In this document: piece by piece, positions 17,066 through 25,316 of the stretch | Layout: each line of letters begins with the position of its first letter | Position numbering within the stretch: the first letter of the stretch is position 1 | Assembly: GCA_965199815.1 (NCBI GenBank) | Contig: CBDATE010000028.1 | Location: 248,001 to 312,000 of the forward strand | Reading direction: 5' to 3' | Origin: Azotimanducus sp965199815 | GTDB lineage: Bacteria > Pseudomonadota > Gammaproteobacteria > Pseudomonadales > Azotimanducaceae | Length of the DNA: 64,000 bases | Program-made: the position numbers and the translations under genes | The notes under the pieces: generated by a model | Told to the model about the DNA's origin: nothing | What the model saw: only the letters and a program-made list of their open reading frames with translations | The model's database searches: none

Positions 17066-18639
17066 CGCAGGAACGCCTGATAGGCGGGGTTGTCGGTTTC
17101 TTCCGAATAGCGGTAGCCAATGCGATCAAGATACTGGCGCAGGCTATCTCGATCAGCAGCGTCCGCCTCGAACCCGACCATCACGCGCCCCCAGGCGGCA
17201 CCATGGTTTCGGTAATGAAACATGGTGATATTCCAGGTGCCGCCAAGCATGGACAGGAAGCGACGCAGCGCCCCGGTGCGCTCGGGAAATTCGATTCTGT
17301 ACAAGAGCTCGGGCGTGTTACTCAGCCTGCGCCCCCCCACCATGTAGCGAACATGCAGCTTGGCGAGTTCATTGTCTGTCATGTCCAGCGCAGAATAGCC
17401 GGCCTGGTCGAGACGCGACAGAATCTGTGTACGCTCCTCATGCCCCTGAATGCGCAGGCCGACATAGACCTGGGCACCCTCGTCACCGGCGTAGCGGTAG
17501 TTGAACTCGGTGATACTGCGATACCCGAGTTCCTGACAGAAGCGTCGAAAACTGCCCCGCTGCTCCGGAATCCGGGCGGCCAGTACAACCTCGCGTTGCT
17601 CGCCAAACTCCGCCACCTCGGAAATGTATCGCAGCCGGTCAAAATTGACGTTCGAGCCACTCAGGATGGCCACCAGAGTTTCGTCCCTGATGCCATCCTG
17701 TACAACCTGCTTCTTGAGTCCGGCCAGCGCCAGGGCACCGGCGGGTTCGGCAATGGCGCGCGCATCATCAAAAATATCCTTGATCGCCGCGCACACCTCA
17801 TCAGTGGAGACGGTGATGATGCCGTCAACCTGCCCGCGGACGATACGGAAGGGTTCTGCGCCGGCCTGTGAAACCGATACGCCATCAATAAACAGGTCCA
17901 GGCTTTCGGGCGGCAGTCGCACACGGGCATCCGCAGCAAGAGCGGCACTCATGCATGCCGAGCCTTCCCCCTCGACACCTATCACCTGCACTTCGGGTCG
18001 TGCGGACTTGATGGCCGCCAGCATTCCAGCGAGCAGACCGCCGCCGCCAACGGGGACATATACCCGACTGATCTCCGCGTTCGCCTGCATGAGTTCAAGG
18101 CCGACAGTGCCCTGACCGGCAATCACCTCGGGATCATCAAAGGGCGGTACGAACACGCGCCCCTCATCAGCTTCGATACGACGCGCCGCAACCGCCGCTT
18201 CATCAAAGGTTTCGCCCTCGAACAGCACCTCGGCACCATACGCGCGCACCGCATCCACCTTGATCTGCTCGGTATTCTTGCCCATGACAATGAGCGCAGA
18301 GGCAGCGAAGCGCCGCGCCGCCAGCGCAACGCCCTGTGCATGGTTCCCCGCTGATGCCGTGACCACGCCACGCGTACGCGCCTCTTCACTCAAGTGCGCG
18401 ATCTTGTTCAGCGCACCACGAATCTTGAATGAGTGCACCGGTTGCAGGTCTTCCCGCTTGAGAAGCACCTGATTCGAAAATCGCTGCGAGAGCTTCGCCG
18501 CCGGTTCGAGTGGCGTCCTGCACACGGCATCGTAATCGTACACGCGCGCTGCCGCGACGCGTCGCGCGTAGTCCTCGAGGATAGCGCTCGCGCTCTGTGT
18601 GCGCTCAGGCGAACTAATAGCGCGGATGCTTGTCGTCAA
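17062..18639 (-). CDS. ilvA: Biosynthetic threonine deaminase
   Basis: PLP enzyme converting threonine to 2-oxobutyrate, the first step of isoleucine synthesis. The PLP-Lys motif is VHSFKIRGALNKIAHL, the Gly loop is PVGGGGLLAGM, and ASAGNHAQGVALAA is diagnostic. Two C-terminal ACT-like regulatory segments (REVVLAARIPEQRGSFRRFCQEL and LLYRIEFPERTGALRRFLSML) mark the long, isoleucine-inhibited form (about 525 residues). No ATG lies at the conserved N-terminus. TTG 18639, preceded by AAAGG, is the best start and lies inside the 3' end of the MaoC gene (26-base overlap), so the two are probably translationally coupled. ATG 18699 or 18669 are further-upstream alternatives. Confidence 0.93.
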   Translation of the reverse strand: MTTSIRAISSPERTQSASAILEDYARRVAAARVYDYDAVCRTPLEPAAKLSQRFSNQVLLKREDLQPVHSFKIRGALNKIAHLSEEARTRGVVTASAGNHAQGVALAARRFAASALIVMGKNTEQIKVDAVRAYGAEVLFEGETFDEAAVAARRIEADEGRVFVPPFDDPEVIAGQGTVGLELMQANAEISRVYVPVGGGGLLAGMLAAIKSARPEVQVIGVEGEGSACMSAALAADARVRLPPESLDLFIDGVSVSQAGAEPFRIVRGQVDGIITVSTDEVCAAIKDIFDDARAIAEPAGALALAGLKKQVVQDGIRDETLVAILSGSNVNFDRLRYISEVAEFGEQREVVLAARIPEQRGSFRRFCQELGYRSITEFNYRYAGDEGAQVYVGLRIQGHEERTQILSRLDQAGYSALDMTDNELAKLHVRYMVGGRRLSNTPELLYRIEFPERTGALRRFLSMLGGTWNITMFHYRNHGAAWGRVMVGFEADAADRDSLRQYLDRIGYRYSEETDNPAYQAFLR

Positions 18640-19135
18640 CCGAGTTGCCTTTCGAGGGCACGAGGACATTGCGCTCGAAGGTGCAGACCATCTCGTCACG
18701 CTGATTCCTGCCGATAGTCCGCACAGTGACTATGCCTTGCCCGGGCCGCGTCTTCGATTCGCGCCTCGCCAGCACCTCGGATTCGCCATAAATGGTGTCT
18801 CCGGCAAACACGGGCGCGGTGAACCTCACATCGTTCATGCCCAGATTGGCGATGGCCTTCTGGCTGACATCCGTCACGCTCATGCCGATCAGCAACGCGA
18901 GGGTATAGGGGCTGACCACCAGATTCTTGCCGAACTCCGAGCACTTGGCGTATTCCGCATCAAAGTGCATCGGGTGAGTGTTCAGGGTGAGCAGGGTGAA
19001 GAAGTGATTGTCGGCCTCGGTGACTGTCTTTCCCGGTCGATGTTCATATACATCGCCCACCTTGAAGTCTTCGAAGTAGCGACCAAAGGTCTCGCGGTAA
19101 CGATTCTCGCCGAGTTGCTGCTGATGTTGCGTCAA
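18614..19135 (-). CDS. MaoC-like hot-dog dehydratase
   Basis: Hot-dog-fold protein of about 173 residues resembling MaoC/(R)-enoyl-CoA hydratases. It has YFEDFKVGDVYEHRPGKTVTEADNHFFTLLTLNTHPMHFD, with the Asp and His of the hydratase motif, plus VVSPYTLALLIGMSVTDVS and NLGMNDVRFTAPVFAGDTIYGESEVL. The substrate is an acyl-CoA or related 2-enoyl thioester; in dicarboxylate pathways a close relative acts on mesaconyl-CoA. The start appears to be TTG 19135, since no ATG or GTG is available nearby. It lies upstream of ilvA in the same direction and overlaps it. Confidence 0.82.
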   Translation of the reverse strand: MTQHQQQLGENRYRETFGRYFEDFKVGDVYEHRPGKTVTEADNHFFTLLTLNTHPMHFDAEYAKCSEFGKNLVVSPYTLALLIGMSVTDVSQKAIANLGMNDVRFTAPVFAGDTIYGESEVLARRESKTRPGQGIVTVRTIGRNQRDEMVCTFERNVLVPSKGNSVDDKHPRY

Positions 19136-19225
19136 GGGACTCGAAGCCAGGAGTTCACTGTGAATGCAGAGTGTACCGAAGGATGCGTCCCTGTGGCGCG
19201 TGATGTGCGCAAGTGGCACACCCCG

Positions 19226-19242
19226 GTTCCGAGCTTCGGAAC
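19226..19242. promoter_or_regulatory. 7-bp inverted repeat upstream of res
   Basis: GTTCCGA and TCGGAAC are separated by 3 bases, 20 bases before the res ATG. The location suits an operator for the restriction operon or a leader hairpin. No controller gene was found nearby. Confidence 0.4.
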
Positions 19243-19261
19243 AGGACATCGTGCTCCGCAC

Positions 19262-22200
19262 ATGCCCGAATCCGCTATCATTCTCGAACAGTTTCTGCTC
19301 ACTACTGCCGATATCCCCCTCACTCCGGAGCCCGACATAGATAATTCGTTCTTCGATCGACCCATTCTGAATTCGCCCTACCAGTATCCTGCGCGACACT
19401 GGGAGCTTGATGCGGAAGGACAGCCGACGCAGAAAATCGTTGCATCCAGACGCCATGCCGAATTTGTCACTCCCATTCCCAAGGCGAAGAAACAGCAGGG
19501 CACCGCAAGTCAATCCACACTGACCTTTGACGAAGGCAAGGGGCTTTCGACCCAGGAGCAAGCCTACGAAAATGTTGCGGTCATCATCAACGGCATCCGC
19601 AAGGAGGTGGAGCGCTGGCGTCAGTTGCCAGATCCGCAGCAATGGCGCGTCACGCCGACAACCGCTCGGCTGCTCCGGCACTGGCGTAACCACACATTCG
19701 GCGGCATCCGGCCGTTCTTCTGTCAGGTGGAAGCCGCCGAGACCGCAATCTGGTTGACCGAAGTAGCGCCGAACCTCGGCAACACGGGCAAGCGATTTTC
19801 GGACTATCTCCGGAACGCCAATCGCGATGCCAATCCCGAACTCATGCGTATGGCGCTGAAACTCGCCACCGGTGCGGGCAAGACCACTGTGATGGCGATG
19901 CTGATCGCCTGGCAAGTCGCCAACGCGGTGCGCCACCCGCAAAGTCGGCGCTTCACGCGCGGATTCCTGATCGTGGCACCGGGGCTGACTATTCGAGACC
20001 GCCTTCGCGTACTCCAACCCAACGACCCTGACAGCTACTACCAGAGCCGCGAACTCGTACCGAGCGACATGCTCCCCGACTTGGGCCGAGCCAGAATCGT
20101 CATCACCAACTACCACGCATTCAAACTTCGCGAGCAGGGTGAGTTGTCCAAGGGGGGCCGAGCGCTGCTCGAGGGGCACGGCACGGCACTCGTCACTACC
20201 GAGAGCGAAGGGCAGATGCTCAAGCGCGTGATGCCGGAACTGATGAGCATGAAGCGCATTCTGGCTTTCAACGACGAGGGCCATCACTGCTATCGCGAAA
20301 AACCGGACGAAGACTCGCAGGATGCCCTCAAAGGCGACGACAGGAAAGAAGCAGAGAAGAACACGGAAGCGGCTCGATTGTGGATTTCCGGTCTTGAAGC
20401 GGTCAATCGCAAACTCGGACTGGCGCGCGTGATCGATCTCTCGGCGACACCCTTCTTCCTGAGCGGCTCCGGCTACGCAGAGGGCACCCTCTTTCCCTGG
20501 ACAGTGAGCGACTTCTCATTGATGGATGCCATCGAATGCGGCATCGTCAAGCTGCCCCGGGTGCCGGTGATGGACAACATCCCGAAAGGGGAGACACCAA
20601 AGTTCCGCAACCTGTGGGAGCACATTGGCAAACACATGCCAAAAAAAGGCCTCGGCAAGGGAAATCCACTCGATCCCCTCAGCCTGCCTGTGGAATTGCA
20701 GACCGCCTTGCAAGCGCTCTACGGAAATTACGAGGAGACCTACAAGCTATGGAAGAAGGCGGGCATCGAGGTGCCACCCTGCTTCATTGTGGTGTGCAAC
20801 AACACTTCGACATCGAAGCTGGTGCACGACTACATTGCCGGTTTCGAGCGTCACAAGGATGACGGCTCCACCAGCATCGAGAGCGGTCGCCTGCCCCTGT
20901 TCCGCAACTTTGACGATGAGGGGAAACGTCTCGGTCGGCCGCGAACCCTGCTCATAGACAGCGAGCAACTTGAATCCGGCGACGCGCTGGACAGGAACTT
21001 CCGCAAGCTTGCCGCCGACGAGATAGAGCGCTTCCGCCGCGAGATCAGAGTGCGCACCGGCGACCACGAGCGCGCAGAACGCATCACCGATCAGGACCTC
21101 TTGCGCGAGGTCATGAACACGGTCGGAAAACCGGGCCGCTTGGGGGACTCGATTCGCTGTGTGGTGTCCGTGTCCATGATCTCGGAAGGCTGGGATGCCA
21201 ACACCGTCACCCATGTGCTCGGTGTGCGAGCCTTTGGCACCCAGCTTCTGTGCGAGCAGGTGATTGGCCGGGCGTTGCGACGACAGTCCTACGAATTGAA
21301 CCCGGCCGGGCTGTTCAATGTCGAGTACGCCGACGCACTCGGCATCCCTTTCGACTTTACTGCCAAACCGGTGGTGGCGGCACCACAGCCGCCTCGGCGC
21401 GTCATTCACGTGCATGCCGTCAGCCCTGAACGCGACAATCTGGAGATTCGCTTTCCGCGCGTGGCCGGGTATCGCGTTGATTTGCGGCAAGACCAACTCA
21501 CCGCCAACTTCACCCCAGACTCGGTGCTTGAACTCACGCCGGAACTCGTTGGCCCGACGACTACCCAGAACTCCGGCATCATCGGCCAGGCTGTTGACCT
21601 GACTGTGAAACATCTTGACGGTGTGCGGTTTCAGAGCATCCTGTACGAACTGACAAAAGAACTTCTCCTGACGAAATGGCAGGATTCAGACGGTGCTCCA
21701 AGACTCCCCCTGTTCGGCCAACTCAAGCGCATCACCAGAGAATGGCTCGACACCTGCCTAGTGTGCAAGGGCAGTACCTACCCCGCGCAAGTCCTGTACA
21801 AGGAGCTGGCAGACATGGCCTGCGAGCGTATCACGGCGGCCATCGTGCAGGCAGAACGCGACCGCAAACAGATCCGGGTGGTACTCGACCCATACAACCC
21901 CGAGGGATCAACCGCCCAAGTCAATTTCAACACCTCCAAGACAGAGCGTCATGAGACTCACGCACAGCGATGCCACGTGAACTGGGCCATACTCGACAGT
22001 GGCTGGGAGGGCGAGTTCTGCCGAGTTGCGGAAGAACATCCGAAGGTTACGGCATACGTCAAGAACCACAGCCTCGGCTTTGAAGTGCCCTATCGCCATG
22101 GCTCGCAGGCGCGCACCTATTTGCCGGACTTCATCGTGCGAGTTGACGACGGGCGAGGAGCGGACGACCCGCTCAATCTGGTTGTCGAGATCAAGGGGTA

Positions 22201-22414
22201 CCGTGGCGAAGATGCCAAGGACAAGAAGGCCACCATGGATGCCTACTGGGTGCCGGGCATCAATCGCGACGGCAACTTCGGGCGCTGGGCGTTTGCGGAA
22301 CTGACAGATCCGCACTCGATGGAAGATGATCTGAACGACATCATCGCGCGCGCCCAGGCAGCCACCATGGCTGCCACGACAACGCGTTCATCTATTTCAA
22401 GGATTCCCGAGTAA
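19262..22414 (+). CDS. res: Type III-like restriction endonuclease, Res subunit (BPTD_3080-type)
   Basis: Helicase-nuclease subunit of 1050 residues. The N-terminal region RPILNSPYQYPARHWELD is typical of the BPTD_3080 branch of type III restriction proteins. The SF2 helicase core has Walker A TGAGKT (residues 203-208), ITNYHAFKLREQ, the DEGHH box (338-342), DLSATPFF (motif III) and VSVSMISEGWDANTVTHVLG with QVIGRALRR (motifs V-VI). A C-terminal PD-(D/E)xK nuclease is visible as LPDFIVR and VEIKGY (P955-D956, E976, K978). ATG 19262 is where the conserved N-terminus begins. It is followed after 5 bases by mod. It should cleave only when Mod is present, as in other type III systems. Confidence 0.9.
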   Translation: MPESAIILEQFLLTTADIPLTPEPDIDNSFFDRPILNSPYQYPARHWELDAEGQPTQKIVASRRHAEFVTPIPKAKKQQGTASQSTLTFDEGKGLSTQEQAYENVAVIINGIRKEVERWRQLPDPQQWRVTPTTARLLRHWRNHTFGGIRPFFCQVEAAETAIWLTEVAPNLGNTGKRFSDYLRNANRDANPELMRMALKLATGAGKTTVMAMLIAWQVANAVRHPQSRRFTRGFLIVAPGLTIRDRLRVLQPNDPDSYYQSRELVPSDMLPDLGRARIVITNYHAFKLREQGELSKGGRALLEGHGTALVTTESEGQMLKRVMPELMSMKRILAFNDEGHHCYREKPDEDSQDALKGDDRKEAEKNTEAARLWISGLEAVNRKLGLARVIDLSATPFFLSGSGYAEGTLFPWTVSDFSLMDAIECGIVKLPRVPVMDNIPKGETPKFRNLWEHIGKHMPKKGLGKGNPLDPLSLPVELQTALQALYGNYEETYKLWKKAGIEVPPCFIVVCNNTSTSKLVHDYIAGFERHKDDGSTSIESGRLPLFRNFDDEGKRLGRPRTLLIDSEQLESGDALDRNFRKLAADEIERFRREIRVRTGDHERAERITDQDLLREVMNTVGKPGRLGDSIRCVVSVSMISEGWDANTVTHVLGVRAFGTQLLCEQVIGRALRRQSYELNPAGLFNVEYADALGIPFDFTAKPVVAAPQPPRRVIHVHAVSPERDNLEIRFPRVAGYRVDLRQDQLTANFTPDSVLELTPELVGPTTTQNSGIIGQAVDLTVKHLDGVRFQSILYELTKELLLTKWQDSDGAPRLPLFGQLKRITREWLDTCLVCKGSTYPAQVLYKELADMACERITAAIVQAERDRKQIRVVLDPYNPEGSTAQVNFNTSKTERHETHAQRCHVNWAILDSGWEGEFCRVAEEHPKVTAYVKNHSLGFEVPYRHGSQARTYLPDFIVRVDDGRGADDPLNLVVEIKGYRGEDAKDKKATMDAYWVPGINRDGNFGRWAFAELTDPHSMEDDLNDIIARAQAATMAATTTRSSISRIPE

Positions 22415-22419
22415 CCACG

Positions 22420-24117
22420 ATGGCGAAGAAGATTGACAAGAGCAAGCGCGTCGAGACGCTGACGCACGATGCGACAAGGCGGCGCAACATTCCCACTGCG
22501 GAATATCAATCCGTGATGCACAAGGAGGAGCAATCTCCCGTTCAGGTTGCCTATGAGCGCCGCAACCGCGATCTTGACCCGCAGCTCGTCTGGCGCGGGA
22601 AAGACGAAAAGGATTGGTCAGACCTCGCGGTGGATGCGCCGCCACTGTACATTCAGGAAAAGGTGCATCCGAAGGCGCTGATTGATGATCTGTGGTGCCA
22701 GTCAAAGGCGGGCGCTCCAGCCACCGGTACACAGACCGATTTGTTCTCGGACTTCAACGGCCTGCCCAGCGACGAAGCCAGAACCGAGTTTTACCAGCAC
22801 GATGCCAACTGGAGCAACCGCATGATCCTTGGCGACAGCCTGCAAGTCATGGCGTCGCTCGCCGAGCGCGAAGGACTGCGCGGCAAGGTGCAGTGTATTT
22901 ACCTTGATCCGCCCTACGGCATCAAGTTCAACTCGAACTTTCAGTGGTCAACCACCAGCCGCGATGTGAAGGATGGCAAGCGCGAGCACATCACGCGCGA
23001 ACCGGAGCAGGTGAAGGCGTTTCGCGATACTTGGCGGGACGGGATTCATTCGTATCTGACCTATCTGCGGGATCGGCTGACCGTGGCACGAGACCTGCTG
23101 ACCGAGAGCGGCTCGATCTTCGTGCAGATAGGCGATGAGAATGTGCACCGTGTGCGGGCGCTGATGGATGAGGTGTTCGGGGATGAGAACTTCGTGAGTC
23201 AGATATCCTTCGCAAAAACAACAGGTTTTGCTGGAACCTCGCTCTCAAATATCGCTGACCATGTGTTCTGGTACTGCAAAAATGTCCGAGAATTAAAGTA
23301 TCGACCGATATTGATAACAAAACGGGCCGGAAGGGAAGGCGCTGGGTCATACAAAAAGGTGGGCTCGTATGGGAACTTGAAAGGCCATGTTCACGATCCG
23401 AAGCGCCTTGTGACGTTAGATCAGCTAACGTCACAAGGCGCTTCGGATCGTGATTTGGCCATAAATTTTCAAGGGTCCCAATTTCCCCCTCGGCAACAAA
23501 TGCACTGGAAAACGACCACCGATGGCGTAGGAGTGCTGGAACGCGCAGGACGAATCGCGGCGGTTGGGCGAACAGTCTCGTACTTGCGATTCATTGACGA
23601 CTTCTCAGTTTATTACCTGTCAAACCTTTGGACTGATACGGTTGGGCAAAATCAGTTTGGTGGAAGCAAAACCTATGTCGTTCAGACAGCACTACCAGTT
23701 GTCCAGCGATGCATCCTCATGACCACCGACCCGGGCGACCTTGTCCTCGACCCAACCTGCGGCTCCGGCACCACCGCCTATGTCGCCGAGCAATGGGGCA
23801 GGCGCTGGATCACCATCGACACCTCCCGCGTCGCGCTGGCACTCGCTCGCGCCCGCATCATGGGTGCCCGCTACCCCTATTACCTGCTTGCCGATAGTGT
23901 GGAAGGGCGGCGCAAGGAAGCCGAGATTACTCAAACACTGCCGCTCGATCGCCCCCCCCCCCCCCCCCCCCCCCCCAACTTAACAACAACATTCGTGACG
24001 GCTTCGTCTATGAACGCGTCCCGCACATCACCCTCAAGTCCATTGCCAACAACGCCGAAATCGATGTCCTCTACGAACAGCATCAACCCGTTGTCGATAC
24101 CGCGCTCGCTGACTTGA
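22420..24117 (+). CDS. mod: Phase-variable type III-like DNA methyltransferase Mod, N-terminal part as read (frame broken by C25)
   Basis: Beta-class N6-adenine methyltransferase. The catalytic DPPY is at residues 163-166 (YLDPPYGIKFN) and the SAM-binding DPTCGSGTT starts at 444. Between them lies the target-recognition region with the conserved LTSQG. The run of 25 C (23952-23976) follows ITQTLPLDR. As sequenced, translation continues as eight Pro and then about 45 residues of unrelated Thr/Ser-rich sequence to a stop at 24117. The real C-terminus (FVYERVPHITLKSIANN and onward to 25316) lies in another frame. Restoring 23 or 26 C would give a 964-965-residue protein, the normal size for this family. 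The gene therefore reads OFF here, unless the tract length is a sequencing error. Confidence 0.9.
   Translation: MAKKIDKSKRVETLTHDATRRRNIPTAEYQSVMHKEEQSPVQVAYERRNRDLDPQLVWRGKDEKDWSDLAVDAPPLYIQEKVHPKALIDDLWCQSKAGAPATGTQTDLFSDFNGLPSDEARTEFYQHDANWSNRMILGDSLQVMASLAEREGLRGKVQCIYLDPPYGIKFNSNFQWSTTSRDVKDGKREHITREPEQVKAFRDTWRDGIHSYLTYLRDRLTVARDLLTESGSIFVQIGDENVHRVRALMDEVFGDENFVSQISFAKTTGFAGTSLSNIADHVFWYCKNVRELKYRPILITKRAGREGAGSYKKVGSYGNLKGHVHDPKRLVTLDQLTSQGASDRDLAINFQGSQFPPRQQMHWKTTTDGVGVLERAGRIAAVGRTVSYLRFIDDFSVYYLSNLWTDTVGQNQFGGSKTYVVQTALPVVQRCILMTTDPGDLVLDPTCGSGTTAYVAEQWGRRWITIDTSRVALALARARIMGARYPYYLLADSVEGRRKEAEITQTLPLDRPPPPPPPPNLTTTFVTASSMNASRTSPSSPLPTTPKSMSSTNSINPLSIPRSLT
23391..23453. repeat. 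29-bp perfect inverted repeat inside mod
   Basis: The arms 23391-23419 and 23425-23453 are exact complements around a 5-base centre (ATCAG). They sit in the target-recognition region, and the coding frame across them is still family-like (LVTLDQLTSQGAS). A perfect repeat of this length cannot be chance; it may come from palindromic duplication, may be a recombination site, or may be an assembly artefact. Confidence 0.9.
23952..23976 (+). repeat. C25 homopolymer tract in mod (phase-variation switch)
   Basis: Twenty-five consecutive C inside the methyltransferase gene. Tract lengths equal to 2 modulo 3 join both halves of the gene. The observed 25 (1 modulo 3) gives a shifted tail ending at 24117. 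Lengths divisible by 3 hit TAA at once. Homopolymer slippage is a known switch of type III mod genes. Confidence 0.9.
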
Positions 24118-25316
24118 ACACAGCCCTTGAAAGCCACGCAACCCCGTTCACCGTCCTCACCGGCGGGCGCAAGGGCGAGAAGATCGATTTCACTGCCTCC
24201 GGTGCCGTCACCATGCCATCGGGCGAGGCAGCGCCAGCAAATGGCTTCATGGAGTGGGAAGTGCCCCGCGAAGCCTGCCACGACTGGCCAGAAGCCGCCG
24301 CCGAACCGCTTGAACGCTTCTGGCAGGCACGTATCGCGCGTCAACGGGCTATCGATGCCTCCATCGCCGCCAAGGCGGAGTTCGAATATCTCTACGACAA
24401 GCCCTACGAAGACAAGCAAGCGGTGCGAGTGGCTGGCCCCTTCACGGTGGAGAGCCTGTCGCCCCACCGCGTACTCGGCGTGGGTGAGGACGACGAACTG
24501 CTCGACCGGGTGGCAGAGGCACGTGCCGGTTACAACGCGACGCAGAACTTCGACCAGATCATCCTCGCCAATCTGAAGACATCCGGTGTTCAGCAAGCGC
24601 ACAAGGACGACAAGATCGACTTCACGCACCTTGAACCCTGGCCCGGAAGGTTCGTATGCGCCGAAGGTCGTTATCCGGAGGGCGGCGAAACAGGCCGAGA
24701 GAAACGCGCCGCCGTCTTTGTCGGACCTGAATTCGGCACTGTATCTCGCCCCGATTTGGTCGAAGCCGCACGCGAAGCGGCCGATGCCGACTTCGATGTG
24801 TTGATTGCCTGTGCTTTCAACTACGATGCCCAGTCATCGGAACTCAACAAGCTCGGGCGCATCCCGATACTCAAGGCGCGCATGAACGCCGACCTGCATA
24901 TGGCGGACGACCTGAAAAACACCGGCAAGGGCAACCTGTTCGTTATCTTCGGCGAACCGGATATGGACATCCTGAACGAGGAGAGCAACGAGATTCGAGT
25001 GCACATCAAGGGCGTGGATGTCTTTCACCCCAACACCGGAGAAATCCGCAGCGACGGCCCGGGCGGCATCGCCTGCTGGTTCATAGACACTGACTACAAC
25101 GAGGAAAGCTTCTTCGTTCGCCAAGCCTATTTTCTCGGCAGAAACGACCCCTACAAATCGCTCAAAACCACCCTCAAGGCAGAAATCAACGAGGATGCCT
25201 GGAGCACACTGAACAGCGACACCTCGCGCCCCTTCCCGAAACCGGAATCAGGCCGCATCGCCGTCAAGGTCATCAACCATCTGGGCGACGAGGTGATGAA
25301 GGTGTTGCGCGTATGA
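24114..25316 (+). CDS. mod: C-terminal third of Mod, out of frame with the start
   Basis: This frame is open from the last base of the C-tract (23976). It encodes NIRDGFVYERVPHITLKSIANNAEIDVLYEQ, which is the expected continuation of the methyltransferase, and then a long C-terminal domain (WEVPREACHDWPEAAAEPLERFW through VIACAFNYDAQSS to VINHLGDEVMKVLRV) seen in large type III-like Mod proteins. A TTG at 24114 overlaps the premature stop (TTGA), so weak re-initiation is conceivable. The more likely reading is one gene split by slippage in the tract. Its TGA overlaps the ATG of the SIR2 gene. Confidence 0.85.
   Translation: MNTALESHATPFTVLTGGRKGEKIDFTASGAVTMPSGEAAPANGFMEWEVPREACHDWPEAAAEPLERFWQARIARQRAIDASIAAKAEFEYLYDKPYEDKQAVRVAGPFTVESLSPHRVLGVGEDDELLDRVAEARAGYNATQNFDQIILANLKTSGVQQAHKDDKIDFTHLEPWPGRFVCAEGRYPEGGETGREKRAAVFVGPEFGTVSRPDLVEAAREAADADFDVLIACAFNYDAQSSELNKLGRIPILKARMNADLHMADDLKNTGKGNLFVIFGEPDMDILNEESNEIRVHIKGVDVFHPNTGEIRSDGPGGIACWFIDTDYNEESFFVRQAYFLGRNDPYKSLKTTLKAEINEDAWSTLNSDTSRPFPKPESGRIAVKVINHLGDEVMKVLRV

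Noticed and set aside
18599..19261. N-terminal extension of Res to 18599
   Set aside because: This part is antisense to the MaoC gene and ilvA; the family N-terminus begins at 19262.
24114..25316. A separate gene starting at TTG 24114
   Set aside because: The frame is open back to the C-tract and encodes the expected Mod C-terminus before 24114, so it is the out-of-frame end of mod and not an independent gene.
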